A stretch of DNA of 20,569 nt from Lentzea sp. (GTDB lineage Bacteria > Actinomycetota > Actinomycetes > Mycobacteriales > Pseudonocardiaceae): positions 1 to 20,569 of the forward strand of contig JASLAV010000759.1 of assembly GCA_030146905.1 (NCBI GenBank), in the 5' to 3' direction. Under the pieces are notes generated by a model. That model searched no databases and was not told the DNA's origin. It saw only the letters and a list, made by a program, of their open reading frames with translations. This document shows, one piece after another, positions 14,092 through 20,569 of this stretch. Positions within the stretch are counted from its first letter, which is position 1. Each line of letters begins with the position of its first letter. Position numbers and translations under genes: made by a program.

Positions 14092-14355
14092 TCAGGCACC
14101 GAGTTCGAGCTCCTCGTCGGTGTGGCGGACCTCGCGGACGTCGACGAGCCTGCGCAGCTGCTCGACCAGCTGGGCAGGCGAACGGCCTGGCAGGAGCGCG
14201 ACCTCGACGTCGAGGCGGAAGAGCCCACCGGGACCGGCCGGGCGCAGGCTGAGCCGTTCGACGTCGACGCCCCGGCTCGAGAACAGCACCACGACGCGCG
14301 CGAGAACGCCCTGCTCGTTGCGCAGCAACATGGAGAGCGAATGTCTTGTCATCAT
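14092..14355 (-). CDS. ilvN: Short ACT-domain regulatory subunit of acetohydroxyacid synthase
   Basis: An 87-residue protein that is a single ACT domain. [36 protein letters not shown] aligns with the start of IlvH/IlvN, with the allosteric-site NEQGVLARV loop present. Actinobacterial housekeeping small subunits are about 170 residues with a second C-terminal domain; that domain is missing here, so the size is closer to E. coli IlvM/IlvN. The ATG at 14355 overlaps the large-subunit stop as ATGA, indicating coupled translation and a stoichiometric partner; a second ATG follows directly. The ACT domain in this family binds valine or related amino acids and stimulates the catalytic subunit. Loss of the C-terminal domain may alter feedback inhibition. 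No remnant of that domain is evident downstream. Confidence 0.88.
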   Translation of the reverse strand: MMTRHSLSMLLRNEQGVLARVVVLFSSRGVDVERLSLRPAGPGGLFRLDVEVALLPGRSPAQLVEQLRRLVDVREVRHTDEELELGA

Positions 14356-16064
14356 TCATCTTCCTCGTCGAACAAGGGCCTGATGCCCCTCGCGGCCATG
14401 ATCTCGTCGTTGCCGGTTCCCGCGGCCACCATCGGCCACACCTGCGCGTCCTGCCCCACCACGAAGTCGACCACCACAGGACGGTCGCGCACCGCCATCG
14501 CCTCGGTGATCACAGCGTCCACCTCGGACCTCTCCGAGCACCGCAGACCCGCGCACCCCAGCGCGTCCGCGAGCTTCACGAAGTCCGGCAGACGGTTGTG
14601 GGTGTTGAGCCGCGTGTTGGAGTAGCGGCCGCCGTAGAAAAGGGTCTGCCACTGCCGAACCATGCCGAGGTTGCCGTTGTTGATGATCGCGACCTTGATC
14701 GGGATGCCCTCGATGGCACAGGTGGCGAGCTCCTGGTTGGTCATCTGGAAGCAGCCGTCGCCGTCGATCGCCCACACCACGCGGTCCGGTGCGCCGACCT
14801 GCGCGCCCATGGCGGCCGGAACCGCGAACCCCATGGTGCCCAGGCCACCGGAGTTGATGAACGAGGCGGGGCGTTCGTACTTGACGTACTGCGCGGCCCA
14901 CATCTGGTGCTGACCGACACCCGAGGTGTAGATCGCCTCCGGCCCGACGAGCGTGCTCAGCCTCTCGATCACGTACTGCGGGGCGAGCGCGCCGTCGGCA
15001 GGCCAGTCGTAGCCGAGCGGGAAGCTCGTCCGCAACCCGTTGAGGTAGTCCCACCACGAGGTGAGGTCCGAGGTTCTGGTCACCGCGGCGTTCAACTCGG
15101 CGATCACGTCCCGGCAGTCGCCGACGATCGGCACGTCGGCCCGGCGGTTCTTGGAGATCTCCGCAGGATCGATGTCGGCGTGCACCACTGCGGCGTCCGG
15201 CGCGAAGTGGGGCAGCGACCCCGTCACCCGGTCGTCGAACCGGGTTCCCAGCGCGATCAGCAGGTCGGCCCGCTGCAACGCGGCGACGGCGGGCACCGTG
15301 CCGTGCATGCCGGGCATCCCCAGGTGCTGCGGGTGCGAATCGGGGAACGCTCCACGGGCCATGAGCGTGGTGACCACCGGAATCCCGGTGCGGGTGGCCA
15401 GCTGGAACAGCGCCTGGGCCGCACCGGAGCGGATCACCCCGCCGCCGACGTAGAACACCGGCCGGCGCGAGGTCGCGATGAGCTGGGCCGCCTTGCGGAC
15501 CTGCACCGGTGACACGGCGGGACGGCGCCGGGTCCCCAGCGGTGCGGGCACGTAGGTCGCCGGGGCCGACTGCACGTCTTTGGGCAGGTCGACCAGCACC
15601 GGGCCCGGCCTGCCGGACGCCGCGAGCGCGAACGCCTCCGTGATCACCGCGGGGATGTCCGCGGGGTCGGTCACCTGGAAGCTGTGCTTGGTGATCGGCA
15701 GCGTGATGCTGCGGATGTCCGCTTCCTGGAAGGCGTCGGTGCCGATCACCGAGCGGGCGACCTGCCCGGTCACCGCGACGATCGGCACCGAGTCCATGTA
15801 GGCGTCCGCGAGCGGTGTGACGAGGTTCGTCGCCCCCGGCCCCGACGTCGCCATGCACACGCCCACCCGCCCGGTCGCCTGCGCGTACCCCTGCGCGGCG
15901 TGCCCGGCGCCCTGCTCGTGGCGCACCAGCACGTGCCGGATCTTCACCGAGTCGAGCAGCGGGTCGTACGCGGGCAGGATCGCCCCGCCGGGCATTCCGA
16001 AGATCACCTCGCAGCCGACGTCCTCGAGCGCCTTGACCAACGCACCTGCACCGGTGGTATCCAC
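14352..16064 (-). CDS. ilvB: Acetohydroxyacid (acetolactate) synthase, catalytic subunit
   Basis: A 570-residue ThDP- and FAD-dependent enzyme with all hallmark segments. These include the catalytic E50 in [57 protein letters not shown], the ThDP-Mg motif from [12 protein letters not shown] to INN, and [18 protein letters not shown] including the Trp of the herbicide site. It condenses two pyruvates to acetolactate, or pyruvate with 2-ketobutyrate, the first shared step to valine, leucine and isoleucine. The GTG at 16064 has GGGAGA close upstream, 16 bases after the SARP stop, so SARP, catalytic and regulatory subunits form one operon. Inside a polyketide cluster it may supply branched-chain acyl starters. 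A two-carbon-branched sugar role as in YerE is less likely, because a true regulatory subunit is attached. Confidence 0.95.
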   Translation of the reverse strand: MDTTGAGALVKALEDVGCEVIFGMPGGAILPAYDPLLDSVKIRHVLVRHEQGAGHAAQGYAQATGRVGVCMATSGPGATNLVTPLADAYMDSVPIVAVTGQVARSVIGTDAFQEADIRSITLPITKHSFQVTDPADIPAVITEAFALAASGRPGPVLVDLPKDVQSAPATYVPAPLGTRRRPAVSPVQVRKAAQLIATSRRPVFYVGGGVIRSGAAQALFQLATRTGIPVVTTLMARGAFPDSHPQHLGMPGMHGTVPAVAALQRADLLIALGTRFDDRVTGSLPHFAPDAAVVHADIDPAEISKNRRADVPIVGDCRDVIAELNAAVTRTSDLTSWWDYLNGLRTSFPLGYDWPADGALAPQYVIERLSTLVGPEAIYTSGVGQHQMWAAQYVKYERPASFINSGGLGTMGFAVPAAMGAQVGAPDRVVWAIDGDGCFQMTNQELATCAIEGIPIKVAIINNGNLGMVRQWQTLFYGGRYSNTRLNTHNRLPDFVKLADALGCAGLRCSERSEVDAVITEAMAVRDRPVVVDFVVGQDAQVWPMVAAGTGNDEIMAARGIRPLFDEEDE

Positions 16065-16080
16065 GGTTCTCCCGAACGGT

Positions 16081-16896
16081 TCAGCCCGCGAGCTGGCGCT
16101 CCAGCTGGCGAGGGGACAACGGCTTGTCGAGCGACGGCTCGGAGCTCAGGATGGCCCGCTGCAACTGACGCAGCCTTTCGGACGGCTCAAGCCCCAGCTC
16201 TTCGATCAGCGTGTCCCGCAGCGACTGGTAGGCCTCCAGCGACTTCCACTGCCGGCCCGCCCGGTAGAGCGCGAGCATGTACTGCGCACACAGGTTTTCG
16301 TGCATCGGGTGCTGCGCGGTGAGCACGGACAGCTCGCTCAGCAACGACTGGTGCTTGCCGAGCTGGAGGTCGGCCTCGATGCGGGTCTCCAGCACGCCGA
16401 GACGGCTCTCCTGCAACCGGGTGACCTCCATGCCGAGCCGGACGCCGATCTGCACGTCCACCAGGACCGGGCCGCGCCACACCTCGGCCGCGCTGCGCAG
16501 CAGCCGGCTCGCGGACTCCAGGTCGCCGACCTCGAACGCCCGCTGACCCGCGCTCGCGAGCCGCTCGTAGCTGCGGACGTCGACGCTCTCCGGCGGGACG
16601 GCCAGCATGTAGCCCCCGTACCGGGTCACCAGGACGTTCTTCGCGATGCCGGGACTCTCGCCCGGCATGGCCGCCTCGATGCGCCGACGCACCTGCAGCA
16701 CGTAGGTCTGCAGGGTCGTGAGCGCGCTGCGTGGCGGTGTCATCCCCCAGAGCTCTTCAATGAGCGTCGGCACCGTGACGACGTGGCCTGCCTGCAGCCC
16801 GAGCAGCGAGAGCACCTGCCTGGGCTTCACCGCGCTCGGCGCGATCGAGATGCCGTTCTCCCGTGCCTCCAGCGGTCCGAGAACCTTGATCTCCAT
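16081..16896 (-). CDS. SARP-family pathway-specific activator
   Basis: A 271-residue Streptomyces antibiotic regulatory protein of the small DnrI/ActII-ORF4 size. The N-terminal OmpR-like winged helix (about 1-100) has [30 protein letters not shown], then [30 protein letters not shown] and TRYGGYML. A bacterial transcriptional activation domain follows (about 107-250), including [41 protein letters not shown]. SARPs bind direct heptamer repeats spaced 11 or 22 bp and recruit RNA polymerase to biosynthetic promoters; the best local target is at 5471-5532. The ATG at 16896 has GGGGAGG 5 bases upstream. It is the first gene of the operon with acetohydroxyacid synthase, so that supply enzyme is made together with the activator. 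Confidence 0.95.
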   Translation of the reverse strand: MEIKVLGPLEARENGISIAPSAVKPRQVLSLLGLQAGHVVTVPTLIEELWGMTPPRSALTTLQTYVLQVRRRIEAAMPGESPGIAKNVLVTRYGGYMLAVPPESVDVRSYERLASAGQRAFEVGDLESASRLLRSAAEVWRGPVLVDVQIGVRLGMEVTRLQESRLGVLETRIEADLQLGKHQSLLSELSVLTAQHPMHENLCAQYMLALYRAGRQWKSLEAYQSLRDTLIEELGLEPSERLRQLQRAILSSEPSLDKPLSPRQLERQLAG

Positions 16897-17250
16897 TGGA
16901 GCCTCCCCTGCTCAGCGGCGGTGACTTGCTCGTGCCACAAGTTCACCTGAGCTGGGCTATCGCCCGCCACGTATGCCGCCATGACCTTCGGATGGCGAAG
17001 TACTGAGCCGGGGGTGAAAAACTCATGTGCCCGAACGAACCGAACCAATCCGTCCCGTGATCGACCGAACACGTGCCGTGACAACAGTCGAAATACTCGG
17101 CCATTGCCACGGCATTGACTCGCTGGTCAATGCAGGCTTCACCTTCTGAACCGATACAGAGCAGTCCCCGAACTGCTCTTGCCTGTCTAGTATTTGGTCT
17201 GGGCGCGCTGGAGCCGCGTTTGCTCTGGAGCGGTTGCTCTTGGGGGGCAC
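16897..17250. promoter_or_regulatory. 354-bp divergent regulatory region between SARP and histidine kinase
   Basis: No gene is supported here, and the stretch is visibly less GC-rich than its neighbours. A dyad AGAGCAGT-N6-ACTGCTCT lies at 17158-17179, and a -10-like TAGTAT at 17188-17193 follows it 8 bases later, pointing toward the kinase. TTGACT (17115-17120) is a -35-like hexamer but too far away to pair with that -10. CTTCG-GATGG-CGAAG (16986-17000) is a smaller dyad nearer the SARP gene. GAAC/GGTTC-type short repeats occur near 17031-17047. Confidence 0.5.
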
Positions 17251-18387
17251 GTGAATGCAATGTCTTCTACACCGAGATACCGCGCGGTCATCGTCATGGT
17301 GTTCGCCGCGGTCTGCCTGACCGACCTGACCCGCGCGCTACTTCTCGCCGGCGAGATCACCGAATTGGCGGTATCGGTCATTGGCTTAGCGGTACTTGTT
17401 CTACTGCAAGTGTCATATTTCAGGCCGCTGAACGCTCTTCAGCGCCACCTCGCTCTGGCCGCCCAAGCCGTCCTGCTGACCCTGCCCTTCGCCCTCTACG
17501 GCCATTCCTGGACGGGCGTCGCGGGCCTGGTCGCCGGCAACGCCCTCCTCGTCCTGCGCCCGGCTCTGGGCTGGACGGTCTTCGTGACGACCGTGGCCGC
17601 GACCGGTCTCGTCCAGGTCACCCACGGCGACCCGATGACGGCCATCGCCGTCACCGCCCTGCTGCTCGCGGGCCTGGCCACCGGCTTCGCCACCCATCGC
17701 ACGACATCGCCCGACCCGCCGGCCCCACCGGCCGTCGCCGTCGCGGACGCCACCGTCGCGGACGCCACCGTCGCCGCCGTCACCGCCGAACGCGTCCGCG
17801 TGGCCAGGGACCTCCACGACCTGCTCGGTTACAGCCTCAGCGCCATCAAGCTGAAGAGCGAGCTCGCGCACCGGATCGTCACCGACCGCCCCGACTCCCC
17901 CGACCGGGACTGGGACTTCGTGCGCGAGCACATCATCGAGATCTTGGACATCACCCACAGCGCCCTTGCCGACGTGCGCTCACTGGCTCGCGCCTATCGC
18001 CCGATCTCCCTCGCGGACACGTCCGACTCGGCCAAGGCGATGCTGGCCGCCTCGAACATCGACGTCCGCGTCGAGCTCGACCACGACCCGCTCCCGGAGA
18101 CCGTCGAGACAGTCCTGGCGGCCGTGCTCTGCGAGGCCGTCACCAACATCCTGCGCCACAGCGACGCGAGCACCTGCACCATCGGCGTGCGGCAGCGCGG
18201 CGCCACCGTCCTGCTCGACGTGATCAACGACGGCGCCGCCGACCGCGCCGTCTCCGTCGACTGCAACGGCGTCCGCAACCAGGCCGAACGCGTCCACGCC
18301 GCCGGCGGCACCTTCACCGCCCGCCACGTCGGCGACGGTTCGTTCCACGTCCACGCCGCCATTCCGGCCCCGTTCCCGCCTCCTTGA
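17251..18387 (+). CDS. DesK-type sensor histidine kinase
   Basis: A 378-residue membrane kinase. Five or six hydrophobic segments fill residues about 11-148. A Pro/Ala-rich linker follows, then a HisKA_3 dimerisation domain with the phospho-acceptor H189 in ARDLHDLLGYSLSAIKLKSELA. The ATPase domain has the N-box E295 to N299 (CEAVTNILRHS), the G1 motif N326-D327-G328, and a weak G2 region NGVRNQAERVHAAGG in which the usual second Gly is Asn. Start choice is uncertain: GTG 17251 lies 3 bases after GGGGGG, and ATG 17260 is 12 bases after it. Codon 46 is TTA (17386-17388), and the stretch around it uses rare codons (GTA, ATT, CTT, GTT, CTA). It converges on the response regulator at 18582-19187, its likely partner. 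Confidence 0.92.
   Translation: MNAMSSTPRYRAVIVMVFAAVCLTDLTRALLLAGEITELAVSVIGLAVLVLLQVSYFRPLNALQRHLALAAQAVLLTLPFALYGHSWTGVAGLVAGNALLVLRPALGWTVFVTTVAATGLVQVTHGDPMTAIAVTALLLAGLATGFATHRTTSPDPPAPPAVAVADATVADATVAAVTAERVRVARDLHDLLGYSLSAIKLKSELAHRIVTDRPDSPDRDWDFVREHIIEILDITHSALADVRSLARAYRPISLADTSDSAKAMLAASNIDVRVELDHDPLPETVETVLAAVLCEAVTNILRHSDASTCTIGVRQRGATVLLDVINDGAADRAVSVDCNGVRNQAERVHAAGGTFTARHVGDGSFHVHAAIPAPFPPP
17740..17769 (+). repeat. In-frame 15-bp tandem repeat in the kinase linker
   Basis: GTCGCGGACGCCACC is repeated exactly (17740-17754, 17755-17769), encoding VADAT twice just before the helix that carries the phospho-acceptor His. The unit keeps the reading frame, so gain or loss of copies would change linker length by five residues. 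Confidence 0.85.
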
Positions 18388-18475
18388 CCGCGGCTCACCC
18401 GCACGCCGGTATCGGCACCGCATCGCGCCGTTCACCCGCTGAACGACCCGGCACACGACCCTGACGTGCCTCTTT

Positions 18476-18515
18476 GCAACGACTCTTTTGACTTCGTCGG
18501 CAAGAGAATCGTTGC
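18476..18515. terminator. Hairpin between convergent kinase and response regulator genes
   Basis: GCAACGACTCTT (18476-18487) pairs with AAGAG-AA-TCGTTGC (18502-18515) as a 12-bp stem with a 2-base bulge and a 14-base loop. It lies about 90 bases past the kinase stop and 66 bases past the regulator stop. Confidence 0.55.
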
Positions 18516-18581
18516 GAAGGTCAGCTCGATGATCAGGAACTCCCAGGTCGACGCAGCGCGAGGCCGTCCACCGCCGACCGG

Positions 18582-19187
18582 TCAGAACCAGCCGGACTTG
18601 CGGGCGATCCGGACGGCGTCGACGCGGTTGCGGGCGTCGAGCTTGGCCGTGGCTGACGTCAGGTAGTTGCGCACCGTCCCGACGGACAGGAACAACGTCG
18701 TCGCGATCTCCATGGCGTCCGCGCCGTCGGAAGCAAGCCTCAACACCTCCAGCTCGCGCGGTGTCAAAGGACATTCGTCGGTGTCCCACGCCGACAGCGC
18801 CAGATGGGAGTCGATCACCCGGCGCCCGACCGAGACGCCGCGGATGGCGTCCGCGAGCTCACCGACGGGAGCGTCCTTGAGGATGAAGCCGTTGACGCGA
18901 GCGTTCAACGCACGGCGCAAAGTGCCCGGCCGGCCCAGGCTCGTGAGAATGAGCGTGCGGGTGTCAGGAGCCGTGTCGTGGATCATGGTAGCCGCGGAAA
19001 GACCGTCCATACCGGGAAGGTCGATGTCCAGGACCGCCACGTCCGGTTTGTTCTCCGCCACGGCTGCGATGATTTCGTTGCCCGTGGCGACGGACGCGAC
19101 AACCTCAATATCCGGTTCTAGATTCAACAAAGCGACCAACGCGCCGCGGACCATTTGCACGTCCTCGGCGAGAAGCACTCTGATCAT
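18582..19187 (-). CDS. NarL/DesR-family response regulator (RR2)
   Basis: A 201-residue response regulator. The receiver has E8-D9, the phospho-acceptor D54 in LDIDLP, T82 and K104 (LKDAP). The LuxR-type output domain has LTPRELEVLRLASDGADAMEIA and SVGTVRNYLTSATAKL, ending in SGWF. It faces the DesK-type kinase tail to tail and is its probable partner. It aligns without gaps with RR1 at 1038-1643 (about 69% identical by hand); 21-30 (LNLEPDIEVV) and 81-90 are fully conserved, while linker positions 31-50 differ most. Its first third uses several codons unusual for the window (TTG TTG AAT CTA), where RR1 uses GC-rich synonyms. The ATG at 19187 follows GAGGGGG. A dyad overlaps its likely promoter. 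Confidence 0.93.
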   Translation of the reverse strand: MIRVLLAEDVQMVRGALVALLNLEPDIEVVASVATGNEIIAAVAENKPDVAVLDIDLPGMDGLSAATMIHDTAPDTRTLILTSLGRPGTLRRALNARVNGFILKDAPVGELADAIRGVSVGRRVIDSHLALSAWDTDECPLTPRELEVLRLASDGADAMEIATTLFLSVGTVRNYLTSATAKLDARNRVDAVRIARKSGWF

Positions 19188-19207
19188 CCGACCCCCTCTT
19201 GCCCCCA

Positions 19208-19239
19208 GGTCACCATTTCGAGTTTTACACTCGGTGACC
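19208..19239 (-). promoter_or_regulatory. Candidate operator dyad over the RR2 promoter
   Basis: GGTCACC (19208-19214) and GGTGACC (19233-19239) are exact complements around an AT-richer centre, with an inner CGAG/CTCG pair. Read toward RR2, the centre contains TGTAAAAC, a -10-like stretch, and TTGCTT lies about 16 bases before TAAAAC. A protein bound here would cover the core promoter about 20-50 bases upstream of the RR2 start, consistent with autoregulation. Confidence 0.45.
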
Positions 19240-19435
19240 ATGCAAGCAAGCATCGAGGTCGATTGCCCGGAGCGTTACTCCGAATGCGCTGCGGTTATTT
19301 AAGTCAGTAATCGGTGGGCTACCTGGTGTTACCGCGTGCTCACACGTGGCTCAAGAGCCGAATCGGCTACCGGAACATCCTGAGCACTGTCCGAACGGGA
19401 ACCGCTGGACGCGATTCGGCACTCGTCGCGGCTGA

Positions 19436-20116
19436 TCAGCGGGGCTCGCCCCACCGCTCCAGCAGTCCGAGACCGCCGTCGACGGTGATCACCTGCCCTT
19501 GGATCCAGCCGGCCTCGTCGGTGCAGAGCAACGACACGGCGTTGGCGATGTCCTCGGGCAGGGTGACGCGACCGGACGGGCTCTTGATCGCGAGCCGGTC
19601 GACCATGCCGGGGTCGATGTTCATGGGGCCGTTGTCGACGACCGTGGTGACGACGGCGTTGACGGCCACCCGGTACCAGGCCAGCTCCAGCGCGAGCGTC
19701 CTGATCACGCCGTACACCGGAGTCGCCGTGTAGGCGGCGATGACCACCCGGCCACCGTCCTGCAGCGACTTGGCGAGCGGCTCCACGAGGTTGAGCAACG
19801 GCGTCAGATCGGGCGATTCGGCGTGGTGCACGAACATGTCCAGCTGGCCGCGCTCCTGCTTGACCCGGTCGAGCAGGCGGCGCACCGAGAACTCGTCCTG
19901 GACGTCGAGCTGGGCGACGGTCACCGAGCCGGGCTTGCCCGTCAGCACGAGCCTCGCGCGCTCCAGGTCGACGTCGTCGTCGGAGGTCGTGAGGATGACG
20001 TGGGCGCCGTTGTCGCAGAGCTTGCTCGCGATGGCGAGACCGAGCCCGTGCGTTCCCGACGTGACAAGGGCGATCTTGCCGTCGAGTCCCAGGCGCGTGT
20101 TGACCGGTTCGATCAT
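19436..20116 (-). CDS. Degenerate SDR-fold protein lacking the catalytic Ser-Tyr-Lys set
   Basis: A 226-residue Rossmann protein recognisably derived from classical SDRs. The N-terminal GKIALVTSGTHGLGLAIASKL corresponds to the TGxxxGxG loop with its first Gly changed to Ser, the D of LDVQDE is kept, and the C-terminal WIQGQVITVDGGLGLL is typical. NNAG has become HHAE, and the active-site region VVIAAYTATPVYGVIRTLALELA appears shortened, with no Tyr-x-x-x-Lys in the aligned place and no matching Ser. Normal SDR oxidoreduction is therefore doubtful; a binding or regulatory role, or altered chemistry, is possible. The ATG at 20116 is preferred over GTG 20128, because GAGGTGG precedes it while the GTG overlaps that site. 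It lies 66 bases downstream of the TetR gene and may be co-transcribed. Confidence 0.82.
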   Translation of the reverse strand: MIEPVNTRLGLDGKIALVTSGTHGLGLAIASKLCDNGAHVILTTSDDDVDLERARLVLTGKPGSVTVAQLDVQDEFSVRRLLDRVKQERGQLDMFVHHAESPDLTPLLNLVEPLAKSLQDGGRVVIAAYTATPVYGVIRTLALELAWYRVAVNAVVTTVVDNGPMNIDPGMVDRLAIKSPSGRVTLPEDIANAVSLLCTDEAGWIQGQVITVDGGLGLLERWGEPR

Positions 20117-20182
20117 GATGCTGACCACCTCGTTGTCCGCGTGGTGATCGACGTTCCGCCCGGCCGCTAGGGCCGAACTCGA

Positions 20183-20569
20183 CTACTTCTTGCGCAATCC
20201 CTCCAGGATCCGCAGGATGGCCCGTTCGACCTCACGACCGGTGCGCTTCGGGTCGGGTGAGCTCGCGATGGTGCTGGCACTCGCGGACAGCGCCCCGAAC
20301 AGCAGTCTGGCCATGATCTCCACAGGTGCCTCCTCGATCTCCCCCGCGTCGACGAGCAGCTGCACGGCAGTGCGGAGCAGACCGAAGCTGAAGTGCTCCT
20401 CCGCCTCGCGCCAGCGCTCCCAGCCCATCACGACGGGCCCCTCGTGGACGATGATCCGCTGGTACTCGGGCTCCAGGCACTTGCGGACGTACGCGCGCAG
20501 ACCCGCGATCGCGGTGTCCCACGGCTGGCCGTCGCCGGTGACCACGGCGGTCAGCGACTCGATCGACCG
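20183..20569 (-). CDS. TetR-family regulator, C-terminal part (N-terminus outside window)
   Basis: The last 128 codons of a TetR/AcrR-type repressor, ending in TAG at 20185-20183. The visible part is the ligand-binding helical domain: LRAYVRKCLEPEYQRIIVHEGPVVMGWERWREAEEHFSFGLLRTAVQLLVDAG, then MARLLFGALSASASTIASSPDP and ILEGLR. This is typical of one large TetR subgroup in actinomycetes. The DNA-binding helix-turn-helix lies beyond the right edge; the frame is open to base 20569. It may control itself and the downstream SDR-like gene. Confidence 0.85.
   Translation of the reverse strand, partial: RSIESLTAVVTGDGQPWDTAIAGLRAYVRKCLEPEYQRIIVHEGPVVMGWERWREAEEHFSFGLLRTAVQLLVDAGEIEEAPVEIMARLLFGALSASASTIASSPDPKRTGREVERAILRILEGLRKK

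Noticed and set aside
13836..14252. Open frames over the gap between the SRPBCC and AHAS genes
   Set aside because: They have no ribosome site or family resemblance, start inside the palindrome, and overlap the ACT-subunit gene on the other strand.
14352..16064. YerE-like two-carbon sugar-branching enzyme
   Set aside because: The sequence keeps canonical acetohydroxyacid synthase segments throughout, and an ACT regulatory subunit overlaps its stop codon.
16827..17260. Two minus-strand open frames in the SARP/kinase promoter region
   Set aside because: They overlap the SARP start region in other frames, have Arg-rich sequence with no motifs, and lack ribosome sites.
19348..19368. Overlapping small hairpins GGCTC-AA-GAGCC and AGCCGA-A-TCGGCT between RR2 and the SDR-like gene
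   Set aside because: Short, mutually exclusive and without a clear partner element; could be a weak terminator of the SDR gene but not supportable as a riboswitch or attenuator.
1..20569. tRNA, rRNA, CRISPR, insertion sequence or attachment site
   Set aside because: Scanning by eye found no cloverleaf, no regularly spaced repeat array, no transposase-like protein and no terminal inverted repeats with target duplication.

Overview
The window is very GC-rich, with dense genes, GTG starts, strong GC third-position bias and only a few TTA codons, and it reads as actinomycete DNA. The gene families would suit Streptomycetales or Pseudonocardiales; I cannot name the genus. It looks like the tailoring, supply and regulatory part of an aromatic (type II) polyketide gene cluster. 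The clearest marker is an actIII-type ketoreductase (2881-3660). The minimal PKS (KS-alpha, KS-beta/CLF, ACP) is not in the window. A KAS III-like gene is cut off by the left edge, so the cluster probably continues there.

Layout from left to right. A truncated KAS III-like enzyme and a WrbA-type quinone reductase lie on the minus strand, divergent from a NarL-type response regulator (RR1). A minus-strand block encodes a 2Fe-2S ferredoxin, the ketoreductase and a ferredoxin reductase, behind a cytochrome P450. The three redox proteins would form a complete class I P450 system. An epoxide hydrolase is transcribed divergently from the P450, behind a promoter that fits the spacing rule for SARP activators. 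Next come a DHA2-type MFS exporter, a small secreted beta-rich protein, and an AlkZ-like DNA glycosylase gene broken by two compensating frame changes. These are followed by an alpha/beta-hydrolase whose catalytic serine is alanine, an MDR reductase, a SnoaL/NTF2-like protein and an AHSA1/SRPBCC protein.

The right part is regulatory and supply. A SARP activator, a full acetohydroxyacid synthase catalytic subunit and an unusually short ACT-only regulatory subunit form one minus-strand operon. A DesK-type histidine kinase with a TTA codon runs convergently with a second response regulator (RR2). By hand alignment RR2 is about 69% identical to RR1 over 201 gap-free residues, so the two paralogues bracket the block. 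A degenerate SDR-like protein and the C-terminal part of a TetR regulator close the window.

Working model (inference): the SARP switches on tailoring genes such as the epoxide hydrolase. The P450 system and epoxide hydrolase act on a reduced aromatic polyketide. Acetohydroxyacid synthase may feed branched-chain precursors. The MFS pump, and formerly or still the AlkZ-like glycosylase, give self-protection. Epoxide hydrolase plus an AlkZ-like gene next to a type II ketoreductase suggests a DNA-reactive epoxide product, but nothing in the window proves the structure.
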